Shown in pieces: positions 50,072-58,926 of a stretch of DNA of 64,000 bases. This stretch comes from Pseudomonas sp. R76 (lineage in GTDB: Bacteria; Pseudomonadota; Gammaproteobacteria; Pseudomonadales; Pseudomonadaceae). How positions within the stretch are numbered: the stretch's first letter is position 1; each line of letters starts with the position of its first letter. The stretch spans positions 2,232,001 through 2,296,000 of the forward strand of contig NZ_CP019428.1 in assembly GCF_009834565.1 (NCBI RefSeq), given 5' to 3'. The notes beneath the pieces were generated by a model. That model was not told where the DNA came from. It worked only from the letters and a program-made list of their open reading frames with translations, and searched no databases. The position numbers were made by a program, and so were the translations under genes.

Positions 50072-52192
50072 TCAGAACTCTAACTCCGCGCTGAAGTAGA
50101 GGACGTGGCGACTGTCGTAATGGTTGTCGACAAAGGTGGTGGGCTGGTTGTCGAGGCGTTGTTGCAACATGCCGGCCAGCTCCACGTTGGCTTTGCCCAG
50201 GGCAATGCGCTTGGCTACGCGCAGGTCGACCCGTTCGAAGCGATAGGTGTTGAGTGCGTCGTCACCATAATAGAACAACGCGCTCGACCAGCCGTGGCCC
50301 CATTCACGCAGCCAGCCGGCCGAGCCGCTGTTGCGCGCGGTTTGTGCCTTATCGAGCGGGTTGCTGGAGGCGGCGTCGACGTAAGCATAGGTCAGCCGCA
50401 GACGGTCGGCATTGCTCATGCGCCAATCGAATTGCGATTCGGCACCGGTAAACCGCGCGCTGTTGGCGTTGCTGGCAATGTATTGGTTATTGCGCAGCGG
50501 CGAGCTGATCATGTCGGTGATTTCGTCGTAGAACAGTTTCACGTCGACATTCAGCCCGAGGTCGGCAAAGAAGCCGTTGTAGCCCAGCTCGCGCGAGCGC
50601 ATCAACTCTTTATCAAGGTTGCCGGGGCCGCGTGTTACCACAAAATATTGCCCGGAGTTTTGCCCGAAGGTCGGGGAGCTCAGGTTGGTGACGCGGTAGC
50701 TCCAGTTGACGTTGTTTTCGAACATGTCCGGCGAGCGAATCGCCTCGGAATACACCGCCCGCAAGCCGTGGCGCGGGTTGATCAGGTAGTTGACCGCCAC
50801 CCGCGGCGTCAGCGAATTGCCGCTCAAGTGGGTGTCTTCGTACATTGCACCGCCCTGCAACAGCCAGTGTTCGCTGGCGCGCCATTCCAGGTGGCCGAAC
50901 AGGCGCCAGGTGGTGTCGTCGAGGGTGCCATTGAAGTAGGTGTCGGAGTCGGCGCGGTCGTAGCGATAATTCATGCCGCTGACCAGGCGCAGGCTGTCGG
51001 ACAGGCTCAGGGTGTCCTGGATCTCAATGTCATAGCGACTCTCGCGGGTGCTCTGGTCGATATCGCCACACACGCTCTGGTTGGCGCCCTGGCGCCACTG
51101 GTCCAGCACCTGGTTGCCGAGTGCTTGTTCGGCCGCGCTGCCGGGCGGCGCGGTGCCCTGGCTGTAGATATCCATGTGGCGGGCCAACTTTTCGGCATAG
51201 TTGGGGTTGAGCTGCCACAGTTGGGTCAGTTCCGGGCTGAACGACACCTTGGCGTCACAGGCTTTCCAGACCTGCTGGCGGTCCCATTGCTGGGCCGAGC
51301 CCTGGACGTACAGACTGTGTTCGGGGTTGAACTCGATGTTCCAGCGCATCGAGCCGGCATAGTCCTTGGCGGTAACGTCGGAATTGGTGCCGCCTTCGGT
51401 AATCCCGGCGAATACCGGTGTGTAGGTATAAGGGCGCTGATTGCTGCCTTCCTTGGCGTCCAACTGCCAGTCGATGCTCTGCTGCGCGTTCAGGGTCTGG
51501 CTCACCGCCAGGCTGAAACGGCTGAGGCGACGGCTGTCACGGCGGTCGGCACCGAGCTTGTCGCTGTCAAACCCATCGTCCTGTTGCCCGGACAGCGACA
51601 AGCGCAAGTCGCCGGTCTCCCAGCCCATGCCCTGGCTGGCGTAGAAGTCGTTGATGCCGCGTTCGCCACGGATCACTTTGACCCGTGAACCGTGGCTGTT
51701 GGACGGCGAGCGCGTGAGGATATTGACCACCGCCATCAAGGCATTGGCGCCATAGCTGACTGTGTTGGGGCCGCGAAACACCTCGATACGCTCGATGTCT
51801 TCCATGGCCACCGGAATATCGCTCCAGTCCACCGTGGCCAGGCCCGCGCGGTACACCGAACGCCCGTCGATCAACACCTGCATGCGCCGTGCATCACTGG
51901 CGCTGGTGCCGTGGTAGTTCACGGCCGCCTGGTTTCCGGTGGTGTAACCGACCATCATCCCCGGCACCAAACGCAGCAACTCGGCGATGTCGCGCGCACC
52001 GCTGGCCTTGATCAGCTCACTGTCGATGACGGTCATACTGCCAGGCACGGCGGCGGCCGATTGCTTGAGGCGCGTGGCCGTGAGTACCTGGGGCAGTGGC
52101 TGGCTGTCGAGGAACAGGTCATCCGCCAACGCAGGTGCGCTGCACAACAGCATCAATAATAGAGATGAGCGAGGAGGAGGGCCCAAATACAC
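50072..52192 (-). CDS. TonB-dependent outer-membrane receptor
   Basis: A receptor of about 706 residues with a plug domain (QVLTATRLKQSAAAVPGSMTV through GANALMAVVNILTR) and a 22-strand barrel ending in the terminal Phe typical of outer-membrane proteins (YFSAELEF). The plug resembles receptors of the BtuB/colicin-receptor group; the ligand is unknown. The start is uncertain: GTG at 52192 with AAGG upstream gives a compact signal peptide ending APALA, while ATG at 52246 would add 18 residues. Two cysteines in a loop (WKACDAK and QSVCGDI) could form a disulfide. It is the first gene of the three-gene sensory operon. Confidence 0.9.
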   Translation of the reverse strand: MYLGPPPRSSLLLMLLCSAPALADDLFLDSQPLPQVLTATRLKQSAAAVPGSMTVIDSELIKASGARDIAELLRLVPGMMVGYTTGNQAAVNYHGTSASDARRMQVLIDGRSVYRAGLATVDWSDIPVAMEDIERIEVFRGPNTVSYGANALMAVVNILTRSPSNSHGSRVKVIRGERGINDFYASQGMGWETGDLRLSLSGQQDDGFDSDKLGADRRDSRRLSRFSLAVSQTLNAQQSIDWQLDAKEGSNQRPYTYTPVFAGITEGGTNSDVTAKDYAGSMRWNIEFNPEHSLYVQGSAQQWDRQQVWKACDAKVSFSPELTQLWQLNPNYAEKLARHMDIYSQGTAPPGSAAEQALGNQVLDQWRQGANQSVCGDIDQSTRESRYDIEIQDTLSLSDSLRLVSGMNYRYDRADSDTYFNGTLDDTTWRLFGHLEWRASEHWLLQGGAMYEDTHLSGNSLTPRVAVNYLINPRHGLRAVYSEAIRSPDMFENNVNWSYRVTNLSSPTFGQNSGQYFVVTRGPGNLDKELMRSRELGYNGFFADLGLNVDVKLFYDEITDMISSPLRNNQYIASNANSARFTGAESQFDWRMSNADRLRLTYAYVDAASSNPLDKAQTARNSGSAGWLREWGHGWSSALFYYGDDALNTYRFERVDLRVAKRIALGKANVELAGMLQQRLDNQPTTFVDNHYDSRHVLYFSAELEF

Positions 52193-52387
52193 GGCACGGC
52201 CTTGATAATTACGGATAGCCGCCCATGTTAACTGAGGTGGGGCCATTTGCCAGTCGCCACACTTGCAATTACTTCACACAGAGGTGGCATTTTCCGACAA
52301 GCGTGTGAATTGACACGGGGGCTGGCCGCAAGCGGGTCGCCCCGTATAATGCCGCCATCGCCACTGCTATGGATTAACGGATTGCAT

Positions 52388-53413
52388 ATGACTGAACAGC
52401 GCCCTATTGCGGTCCTGGGAGGCGGAAGTTTTGGGACCGCCGTGGCAAATCTGCTGGCTGAAAACGGCCACGCGGTACGCCAGTGGATGCGCGATCCCGA
52501 GCAGGCCGAGGCCATTCGCGTCCACCGTGAAAACCCCCGTTACCTTAAAGGCATCAAGATTCACCCGGCGGTAGAGCCGGTGACCGACTTGTTGGCTACC
52601 TTGACTGACTGCGACCTGTGCTTTGTCGCGCTGCCTTCCAGCGCCTTGCGCTCGGTGCTGGCGCCCCACGCCGAGCGTCTGGCGGGCAAGCAACTGGTCA
52701 GCCTGACCAAAGGTATCGAGGCCCACACCTTCAAGCTGATGAGCGAAATTCTTCAAGAGATCGCCCCGCAGGCGCGCATTGGCGTGCTGTCCGGGCCGAA
52801 CCTGGCGCGGGAGGTGGCTGAACACGCGCTGACAGCCACCGTGGTCGCCAGTGAAGACGAGGCACTGTGCGAGCGCGTCCAGGCCGTGCTGCATGGCCGT
52901 ACCTTTCGCGTCTACGCCAGCAGCGACCGCTTTGGCGTCGAGCTGGGCGGGGCGTTGAAAAACGTCTATGCCATTATTGCCGGCATGGCCGTGGCCTTGG
53001 GCATGGGCGAAAACACCAAGAGCATGCTGATTACGCGCGCCTTGGCGGAGATGACGCGTTTTGCGGTGAACCAGGGCGCCAACCCGATGACCTTCCTCGG
53101 CCTGGCGGGCGTGGGCGACTTGATCGTCACCTGCTCGTCGCCGAAAAGCCGCAATTATCAGGTCGGTTTTGCCCTCGGCCAAGGCCTTAGTTTGGAGGAC
53201 GCCGTCACGCGCCTGGGCGAAGTGGCCGAAGGCGTCAACACGCTCAAAGTGTTGAAGGCCAAGGCCCAGGAAGTCGGTGTGTACATGCCGCTGGTCGCCG
53301 GGCTGCACGCGATCCTGTTTGAAGGGCGCACCTTGAACCAGGTCATCGAGTTGCTGATGCGCGCCGAGCCCAAGACCGATGTCGACTTTATTTCCACCAG
53401 TGGTTTCAACTGA
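52388..53413 (+). CDS. gpsA: Glycerol-3-phosphate dehydrogenase [NAD(P)+]
   Basis: GpsA, 341 residues, reduces dihydroxyacetone phosphate to glycerol-3-phosphate for phospholipid synthesis. The NAD(P) motif is [13 protein letters not shown] near the N terminus; [12 protein letters not shown], the catalytic Lys in [12 protein letters not shown] and [12 protein letters not shown] are all present. The start at 52388 gives the canonical N terminus; the frame is open 141 bases further upstream. In P. aeruginosa gpsA likewise follows the fabBA-kinase region. A well-spaced GAGGAA links it to the next gene. Confidence 0.97.
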   Translation: MTEQRPIAVLGGGSFGTAVANLLAENGHAVRQWMRDPEQAEAIRVHRENPRYLKGIKIHPAVEPVTDLLATLTDCDLCFVALPSSALRSVLAPHAERLAGKQLVSLTKGIEAHTFKLMSEILQEIAPQARIGVLSGPNLAREVAEHALTATVVASEDEALCERVQAVLHGRTFRVYASSDRFGVELGGALKNVYAIIAGMAVALGMGENTKSMLITRALAEMTRFAVNQGANPMTFLGLAGVGDLIVTCSSPKSRNYQVGFALGQGLSLEDAVTRLGEVAEGVNTLKVLKAKAQEVGVYMPLVAGLHAILFEGRTLNQVIELLMRAEPKTDVDFISTSGFN

Positions 53414-53423
53414 GGAACGCGCC

Positions 53424-53771
53424 ATGAACGATCCGAAAGCAGGCCCTAAATACGAGTCCATCCTCCTGCGAGTCCTGTGGATGCTGGTGTTTGCCCTGGT
53501 CTGGCAAGTCGCGCAGTTCCTGCTCGGTATTTTGGTGGTGGTGCAGTTGGTGTATCGCCTGTTCTACGGCGCGCCGAACCTGGGCCTGATGAATTTTGGT
53601 GACAGCCTCAGCCAGTTTCTTGCGCAAATCGGCCGTTTCGGCAGCTTCCACACTGATCAAAAGCCTTGGCCGTTCGCAGATTGGCCGACCCCGCGCGCAC
53701 CGGAGGGCGAAGCCGCCCACAGCGTGCCACCGGCGCCGCACCCGGTGCGCGATGAGGAGCCAAAACTGTGA
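53424..53771 (+). CDS. DUF4389 family membrane protein
   Basis: A 115-residue protein with one to two TM helices (about 14-42) and a Pro-rich cytoplasmic tail. The DUF4389 pattern is seen in ESILLRVLWMLVFALVWQVA and the YGAPNLGLMNFGDSLSQFL stretch. Function unknown. It lies 10 bases after gpsA and overlaps sixA by four bases, so the three are one transcription unit. Confidence 0.88.
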   Translation: MNDPKAGPKYESILLRVLWMLVFALVWQVAQFLLGILVVVQLVYRLFYGAPNLGLMNFGDSLSQFLAQIGRFGSFHTDQKPWPFADWPTPRAPEGEAAHSVPPAPHPVRDEEPKL

Positions 53772-54217
53772 AGCTGTGGATTTTGCGTCACGGCGAAGCC
53801 GAAGCCCATGCGCCTTCCGACGCCGAGCGCAACCTGACGGAGCATGGGCGCGGCGAAGTGTTGCGCAGTGCTGCGCACCTGATCGGCCAGCCGATCAGCG
53901 CCATCATCGCCAGCCCGTATGTGCGCGCGCAGCAGACTGCGCAACTGGTGCGTGAGGCATTGGGGTTTGAGCCGCAGATTCGCACGGTGCCGTGGTTGAC
54001 GCCGGACAGCAACCCGCTGCACGTGCTGGAAAAACTCGACACTGATGCCGACGTGTTGCTGGTCAGCCACCAGCCGTTGGTGGGTAGCCTGATCAGCTTG
54101 TTGCAGCATGGTCATTTGCGGCAGCCGCAACCGATGCACACGGCCAGCTTGGCGGAGCTGGAAGGGGACTTTCCGTTGGCGGGGTTGATGAGCCTGGTGG
54201 GTGTGAAAAACCCGTAG
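53768..54217 (+). CDS. sixA: Phosphohistidine phosphatase SixA
   Basis: A 149-residue histidine phosphatase. The RHG catalytic motif is LRHGEAE (His8), with the second His in LLVSHQPLVGSL. SixA removes phosphate from phosphohistidine, in E. coli from the HPt domain of ArcB or from the nitrogen PTS. Start codon GTG overlapping the preceding stop (GTGA). It ends the gpsA operon; REPs follow. Confidence 0.92.
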   Translation: MKLWILRHGEAEAHAPSDAERNLTEHGRGEVLRSAAHLIGQPISAIIASPYVRAQQTAQLVREALGFEPQIRTVPWLTPDSNPLHVLEKLDTDADVLLVSHQPLVGSLISLLQHGHLRQPQPMHTASLAELEGDFPLAGLMSLVGVKNP

Positions 54218-54287
54218 GCGATGGGCTTTCTGCGCGCGGCCGTCGTGGTCAACGGTGCCTGTCAGATCACAATCAGTTCTGCTCTTC

Positions 54288-54486
54288 TGTGGGAGCTGGC
54301 TTGCCTGCGATGCAGACACCTCGGTACTTCAGGGAGATGCGGTCGATGCCATCGCAGCATAGGTATCTACACAACGTTGAGTGCGGCGCTAGTCCCCAGG
54401 AGAGGGAACTCGCTGTCTGGCAGCTTACAGCTATCTAACTGATGCACCGCGTTCCAAATGTGGGAGGGGGCTTGCCCCCGATGGCG
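54288..54486. repeat. REP cluster before the structured repeat
   Basis: A CTGG-class REP at 54288-54311 and a third-class REP (GTGGGAGGGGGCTTGCCCCC) at 54459-54485. A reversed, slightly decayed CTGG-class REP is found beyond the structured repeat at 54897-54920. With that repeat these fill the 784-base gap from sixA to the acyl-CoA ligase gene. Confidence 0.85.
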
Positions 54487-54893
54487 GCCTGACAGCCGAC
54501 CAGGGTGCTGGATCAGACCGAGTACATATCCATTCCTGCGGTAACGGCCACTTAGGGTTCCGCTCTTACAGCGGCTCACTTTGGAAAAGCCGGAATGCCG
54601 GCCCAGCCCAAAGTAAGCAAAGGGCTCTTGCCCCACCACTCGGCACCTCGCTTAGGCTCGGTGTGCCCGTAATCCGACATGGATTTGGGGGGCCGCCGCC
54701 ACGCGCCATCCATGGCGCGGGGCGGCTAAACCGGCATCCCTGCCGGTTTACCCCCCAAATCCATGTCGAATTCCGGCCAGCGTGGTTTAACGGGGCGCCT
54801 AAGATCAAGATCAAAAGCCAGATCAAGAGCAAGAGCGGCTCGCTGCGCATCGTGGGTAGGGTTGGCAGCTACGAAGTTGTGTAGATACCTATG
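54358..54893. repeat. Block bracketed by perfect 18-base inverted repeats
   Basis: CATAGGTATCTACACAAC at 54358-54375 and its exact complement at 54876-54893 enclose a REP and structured repeat copy B. Confidence 0.85.
54520..54836 (+). repeat. Structured intergenic repeat, copy B (three-way junction plus GATCAA tail)
   Basis: Second copy of the element at 8098. Elements in order: hairpin 54560-54574 (identical to copy A); hairpin 54578-54614 (ACTTTGG/CCAAAGT, with an inner GCCGG/CCGGC stem absent from copy A); short stem 54644-54647/54660-54663 (CACC/GGTG); outer stem 54675-54692/54751-54768 (18 perfect pairs, CGACATGGATTTGGGGGG). Inside lie hairpin a (54695-54726, 12 pairs with the same A-G mismatch, loop ATCCAT) and hairpin b (54727-54750, 9 pairs, loop ATCCCT). 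The AGCGTGGTT stretch and a shorter GATCAA array end it. Confidence 0.85.
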
Positions 54894-54948
54894 GCCACCG
54901 CAGGCAAGCCAGCTCTCACAGGGATCGCCGCTTTGTGTGCTATATAGT

Positions 54949-54970
54949 CAACCAAGCAAGTGCTTGGTTG
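54949..54970. promoter_or_regulatory. Palindromic operator at the acyl-CoA ligase promoter
   Basis: Arms CAACCAAGCA and TGCTTGGTTG around AG, perfect over ten bases each. A TATATA-like -10 element (54941-54946) lies just upstream, so a bound repressor would block transcription start. The shape suits a TetR-family regulator of fatty-acid or acyl-CoA genes; the regulator is not in the window. Confidence 0.65.
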
Positions 54971-55001
54971 GCTATCATCGGATCACAAAGGAGCGCGTCC
55001 C

Positions 55002-56651
55002 ATGCCTGTCGCTTTTCGTTTGCCGTTGCAGGTCTTCTACGAACGTGAAGCGCGGCATCCGCGCAAACCCTTTCTGGTACAGCCGGTTGGCGGCGGCGAG
55101 GTGCAGACGCTCACCTGGGGTGACGTCGGCCACCAGGCCCGCTGCGCCGCGCACTGGCTGCGTGCCCGTGAGCTGCCCCAAGGCTCGCACATTGCCCTGA
55201 TCTCTAAAAACTGCGCGCACTGGATCATCGCCGACCTGGCGATCTGGATGGCCGGGCATGTCTCGGTGCCGCTGTACCCCAACCTCACCGCCGACTCTGT
55301 CGCCCATGTGCTGACCCATTCCGAGGCGGCGCTGGTGCTGATCGGCAAGCTGGACGACTGGCCGGCGATGGCGCCGGGTATTCCGGCGGGTTTGCCGACC
55401 ATCAGCCTGCCGCTGTGCCCGGCGGGCGACTTCGATTACCGCTGGGCCGACCTGCAAAGCTGTGCGCCGATCGAGGACAACCCCGAACCTGCCGCGTCGA
55501 GCCTGGCCACCATTGTCTACACCTCCGGCACCACCGGCTTGCCCAAAGGCGTGATGCAAACCTTCGGCGCCTTGGGTTTCGCCGCCACCCGTGGCACTGA
55601 GTTGTTCGGCCTGGGGGAGGGCGACCGGCTGCTGTCCTACTTGCCGCTGTGCCATGTAGCGGAACGCATGTTTGTGGAGCTGGCCTCGATCTACACCGGG
55701 CAAACCGTATTTTTCGCCGAGAGCCTCGACACGTTTCTTGAAGACTTGCGTCGCGCCAGGCCGACTGCGCTGTTTGGCGTGCCCAGGATCTGGACCAAGT
55801 TCCAGATGGGCGTCTACAGCAAGATCCCGCAAAAGCGCCTCGACCGCCTGTTGCGCCTGCCATTTATCGGCAGGCGCGTCGGCCATAAAGTCCTTGCGGG
55901 GCTGGGCCTGGATGCGCTGCGCATTGCATTGTCCGGTGCCGCGCCGGTGCCCGAAGCCTTGTTGCATTGGTATAAGCGCCTGGGCCTGGATGTGCTGGAG
56001 GTGTACGGCATGACCGAAAGCTGTGGCTATTCCCACGTGTGTCGCCCCGGCCAGCAGACGCTCGGCTGGATCGGCCTGCCGTGCCCTGGCGTTGAGGTGC
56101 GCATCGACGCGTCGGGCGAAGTGCAGGTGCGCAGTGGCGCGACCATGCTCGGCTATTTCAAGGACCCGCAGCAAACCGCCGAGACCCTGACCGACGACGG
56201 CTTCCTGCGTACTGGCGACAAAGGCGAACAGGACGCCGACGGCCGCCTGCGCCTGACCGGCCGGCTCAAGGAAATCTTCAAGACCAGCAAGGGCAAATAC
56301 GTGGCTCCGGCGCCGATTGAAAACCGCCTGGCCGAACATGCACGCATCGAACAGGTGTGCGTGGTCGGTGATGGCCTTACGGCGCCGATGGGTTTGTGTG
56401 TGTTGTCGGCGGGTAATCAGGACCGACAGGCGCTGAGCACCAACCTTGAACGCTGGCTGGCGCAGGTCAATGCCGTCTTGGACAAACATGAGCGCTTGCG
56501 CCAGCTGGTGGTGGTGAAAGACAGTTGGGCGGTGGAAAACGGTTTTCTGACGCCGACCTTGAAGATCAAACGCAACGTCATCGAGTCGACCTACGGCAAT
56601 CATTTCCAGGCGTGGAGCGCGCGCAGCGAATCCATTGTGTGGCAGGATTAG
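55002..56651 (+). CDS. AMP-binding acyl-CoA ligase (long-chain type)
   Basis: A 549-residue adenylate-forming ligase. The P-loop-like ATP motif is IVYTSGTTGLPKGVM (about 168-182), followed by EVYGMTESCGYSH, TGDKGEQDADGRLRLTGRLKE and KTSKGKYVAPAPIE, where the first Lys belongs to the hinge region. It activates a fatty or other carboxylic acid to acyl-AMP and then acyl-CoA. It is shorter than FadD-type enzymes of eukaryotic ACSL style but of similar sequence type. AAAGGAGC precedes the start; a TetR-like operator overlaps the promoter. A thioesterase follows after 30 bases. Confidence 0.92.
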   Translation: MPVAFRLPLQVFYEREARHPRKPFLVQPVGGGEVQTLTWGDVGHQARCAAHWLRARELPQGSHIALISKNCAHWIIADLAIWMAGHVSVPLYPNLTADSVAHVLTHSEAALVLIGKLDDWPAMAPGIPAGLPTISLPLCPAGDFDYRWADLQSCAPIEDNPEPAASSLATIVYTSGTTGLPKGVMQTFGALGFAATRGTELFGLGEGDRLLSYLPLCHVAERMFVELASIYTGQTVFFAESLDTFLEDLRRARPTALFGVPRIWTKFQMGVYSKIPQKRLDRLLRLPFIGRRVGHKVLAGLGLDALRIALSGAAPVPEALLHWYKRLGLDVLEVYGMTESCGYSHVCRPGQQTLGWIGLPCPGVEVRIDASGEVQVRSGATMLGYFKDPQQTAETLTDDGFLRTGDKGEQDADGRLRLTGRLKEIFKTSKGKYVAPAPIENRLAEHARIEQVCVVGDGLTAPMGLCVLSAGNQDRQALSTNLERWLAQVNAVLDKHERLRQLVVVKDSWAVENGFLTPTLKIKRNVIESTYGNHFQAWSARSESIVWQD

Positions 56652-56681
56652 GGTCGTAATAAAACCAATAAGGATAACTTC

Positions 56682-57125
56682 ATGAGCTTGTGGCGCACCC
56701 AACCGAATATCGAGCAACTCAACGCCATCCAGAAAAACACCATTGGTGAGTTGCTGGATATCCGCTTTGAAAGTTTCGACGACGAATCCCTGACCGCCAG
56801 CATGGTGGTCGACTCTCGTACTCATCAGCCTTACGGCCTGCTGCACGGCGGTGCGTCGGTGGTGCTGGCCGAAAGCGTCGGCTCCATGGCGGCCTACCTG
56901 TGTATCGACGCCAGCAAGTTTTATTGCGTGGGCCTGGAGGTCAACGCCAACCACCTGCGCGGTGTGCGCAGCGGGCGGGTGACGGCGGTGGCGCGGGCGA
57001 TCCATATTGGTCGCACGACCCAAGTGTGGGACATCCGCTTGACCTGCGATGACGGCAAGGCCAGCTGTGTGTCGCGCCTGACCATGGCCGTGGTGCCGCT
57101 GGGCGAGAACCCGCCGGCGCGATAG
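56682..57125 (+). CDS. Hotdog-fold acyl-CoA thioesterase (YdiI/MenI-like)
   Basis: A 147-residue hotdog thioesterase of the PaaI/YbdB/YdiI group, with GLLHGGASVVLAESVGSMA as the active-site helix (the Glu is the catalytic base in this group) and NANHLRGVRSGRVTA as the following strand. It hydrolyses an acyl-CoA of unknown chain. Directly downstream of an acyl-CoA ligase it may recycle CoA or release product from the same pool. AATAAGGATAACTTC contains the ribosome-binding site. Confidence 0.88.
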   Translation: MSLWRTQPNIEQLNAIQKNTIGELLDIRFESFDDESLTASMVVDSRTHQPYGLLHGGASVVLAESVGSMAAYLCIDASKFYCVGLEVNANHLRGVRSGRVTAVARAIHIGRTTQVWDIRLTCDDGKASCVSRLTMAVVPLGENPPAR

Positions 57126-57222
57126 GCGTGGCGTGAGTGTCATCATTCCTGGCAGTTACAGTCATTGCTGTACGGCCCAGGCGTGGTGACAATCCACTTC
57201 TGTTTTTGTAGATGAGTCCGGT

Positions 57223-58026
57223 ATGTCGCAGCACGTGTTTTTTGCCCACGCCAATGGCTTCCCTTCGGCCACCTACGGCAAGTTGTTTGCCGCCCTGGCC
57301 CCGGAATACGCAGTGGCTCATCTGCCGCAGCACGGCCACGACCCCAGGTTCCCGGTGGATGACAACTGGCAGAACCTGGTGGACGAACTGATCCACCATT
57401 TAGAGCAGCAGCCAGAACCGGTGTGGGGCGTGGGCCATTCCCTGGGCGGCGTGTTGCATTTGCACGCGGCCATGCGCTGCCCGCAGTTGTACCGTGGCGT
57501 GGTGATGCTGGATTCGCCGGTGCTGACCCGCGCCGACCGCTGGGTGATTCGCGCCGCCAAACGCTTCGGTTTTATCGACCGCCTGACCCCGGCCGGGCGC
57601 ACCTTGGGCCGCCGTGAAGAATTCACTGACCTGGACGCCGCGCGCAGTTACTTCGCCGGCAAGACCCTGTTTCGCGGGTTCGACCCTGAATGCTTTGACG
57701 CGTACCTGCAACACGGCCTGCAACAGGTGGGCGACCGCCTGCGTCTGCGCTTCGACCCGGCGACCGAAATCAGCATCTACCGCGGCGTGCCGCACACCAG
57801 CCCCGGCCAGGTGCGCCAGTTGAAAGTGCCGCTGGCCGTAGTGCGTGGGCGCCAGAGCCGGGTGGTGATGCGCCACCATGCCAGTGGCGTCGGCCGCCTG
57901 CCCATGGGCGAAATGCTCACCATGCCCGGTGGTCATATGTTCCCGCTTGAACGTCCGCAGGACACGGCGACCTTGATCAAGAACCTGTTCGCCCGCTGGC
58001 AAGCCCGCGAGCGCAGTTGCGCATGA
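57223..58026 (+). CDS. Alpha/beta hydrolase (first of two)
   Basis: A 267-residue cytosolic alpha/beta hydrolase. The nucleophile is Ser73 in GVGHSLGG; the histidine is in PGGHMFPLE near the C terminus. No signal peptide. Specific substrate unknown; esterase or thioesterase activity is possible. It overlaps the next hydrolase gene by four bases, and the pair follows the ligase and thioesterase on the same strand, which points to a shared acyl-ester metabolism. Confidence 0.88.
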   Translation: MSQHVFFAHANGFPSATYGKLFAALAPEYAVAHLPQHGHDPRFPVDDNWQNLVDELIHHLEQQPEPVWGVGHSLGGVLHLHAAMRCPQLYRGVVMLDSPVLTRADRWVIRAAKRFGFIDRLTPAGRTLGRREEFTDLDAARSYFAGKTLFRGFDPECFDAYLQHGLQQVGDRLRLRFDPATEISIYRGVPHTSPGQVRQLKVPLAVVRGRQSRVVMRHHASGVGRLPMGEMLTMPGGHMFPLERPQDTATLIKNLFARWQARERSCA

Positions 58027-58877
58027 GCACGCCGGTCGAAGAAGTGCGCCTGAGCCTGCCGCACATCGAGTTGGCGGCACACCTGTTTGGCCCAGAAGAC
58101 GGTCTGCCGGTGATCGCCCTGCATGGCTGGCTGGACAACGCCAACAGCTTTGCGCGGCTGGCGCCGAAGCTGCACGGTGTGCGTATCGTTGCGTTGGACA
58201 TGGCCGGCCATGGGCATTCGGCACATCGGCCTGCGGGCGCCGGGTATGCCTTGTGGGATTACGTGTTTGATGTGCTGCAAGTCGCCGAGCAACTGGGCTG
58301 GAAACGTTTTGCATTACTTGGCCATTCCCTCGGCGCGATCGTTTCATTGGTGCTGGCCGGCGCCATGCCGGAACGCGTGACGCACCTGGGGTTGATCGAC
58401 GGTGTGACCCCGCCGACCGCCGCTGGAGAGAACGCCGCCGAGCGGCTTGGCATGGCGTTGCAGGCGCAATTGAACCTGCAAGACAAGCGCAAGCCGGTCT
58501 ACAGCACCCTGGATCGGGCGGTTGAAGCGCGCATGAAAGGCGTGGTCGCGGTCAGCCGCGAAGCCGCTGAACTGCTGGCCCAGCGCGGGTTGATGCCGGT
58601 GCCGGGCGGTTACACCTGGCGTACGGACAGCCGCCTGACGCTCGCGTCGCCGATGCGCCTGACCGATGAACAGGCGATGGCTTTCGTGCGGCGTGTGGGT
58701 TGCCCTACACAGTTGGTGGTCGCGGCTGACGGCATGCTGGCGAAACATTCCGAATTGCTTTCTCAGCTACCTTTTACGGTGAACACGCTGCCGGGCGGCC
58801 ATCATTTACACCTTAATGATGAGCCCGGCGCGGTCCTTGTTGCAGACTGTTTCAATCGGTTCTTCCACGCGCCTTGA
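58023..58877 (+). CDS. Alpha/beta hydrolase (second of two)
   Basis: A 284-residue alpha/beta hydrolase. The oxyanion HGWLDN motif is at about 34-39, the nucleophile is Ser102 in LLGHSLGA, and the final histidine lies in LPGGHHLHLND. It belongs to the broad epoxide-hydrolase/esterase-like group; the substrate is unknown. The ATG at 58023 overlaps the stop of the first hydrolase (ATGA). Confidence 0.88.
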   Translation: MSTPVEEVRLSLPHIELAAHLFGPEDGLPVIALHGWLDNANSFARLAPKLHGVRIVALDMAGHGHSAHRPAGAGYALWDYVFDVLQVAEQLGWKRFALLGHSLGAIVSLVLAGAMPERVTHLGLIDGVTPPTAAGENAAERLGMALQAQLNLQDKRKPVYSTLDRAVEARMKGVVAVSREAAELLAQRGLMPVPGGYTWRTDSRLTLASPMRLTDEQAMAFVRRVGCPTQLVVAADGMLAKHSELLSQLPFTVNTLPGGHHLHLNDEPGAVLVADCFNRFFHAP

Positions 58878-58926
58878 CTTGGCGCGGGCAACTGCCGAGG
58901 CTGGGCGGATTGAAAGGGAGTCAACC

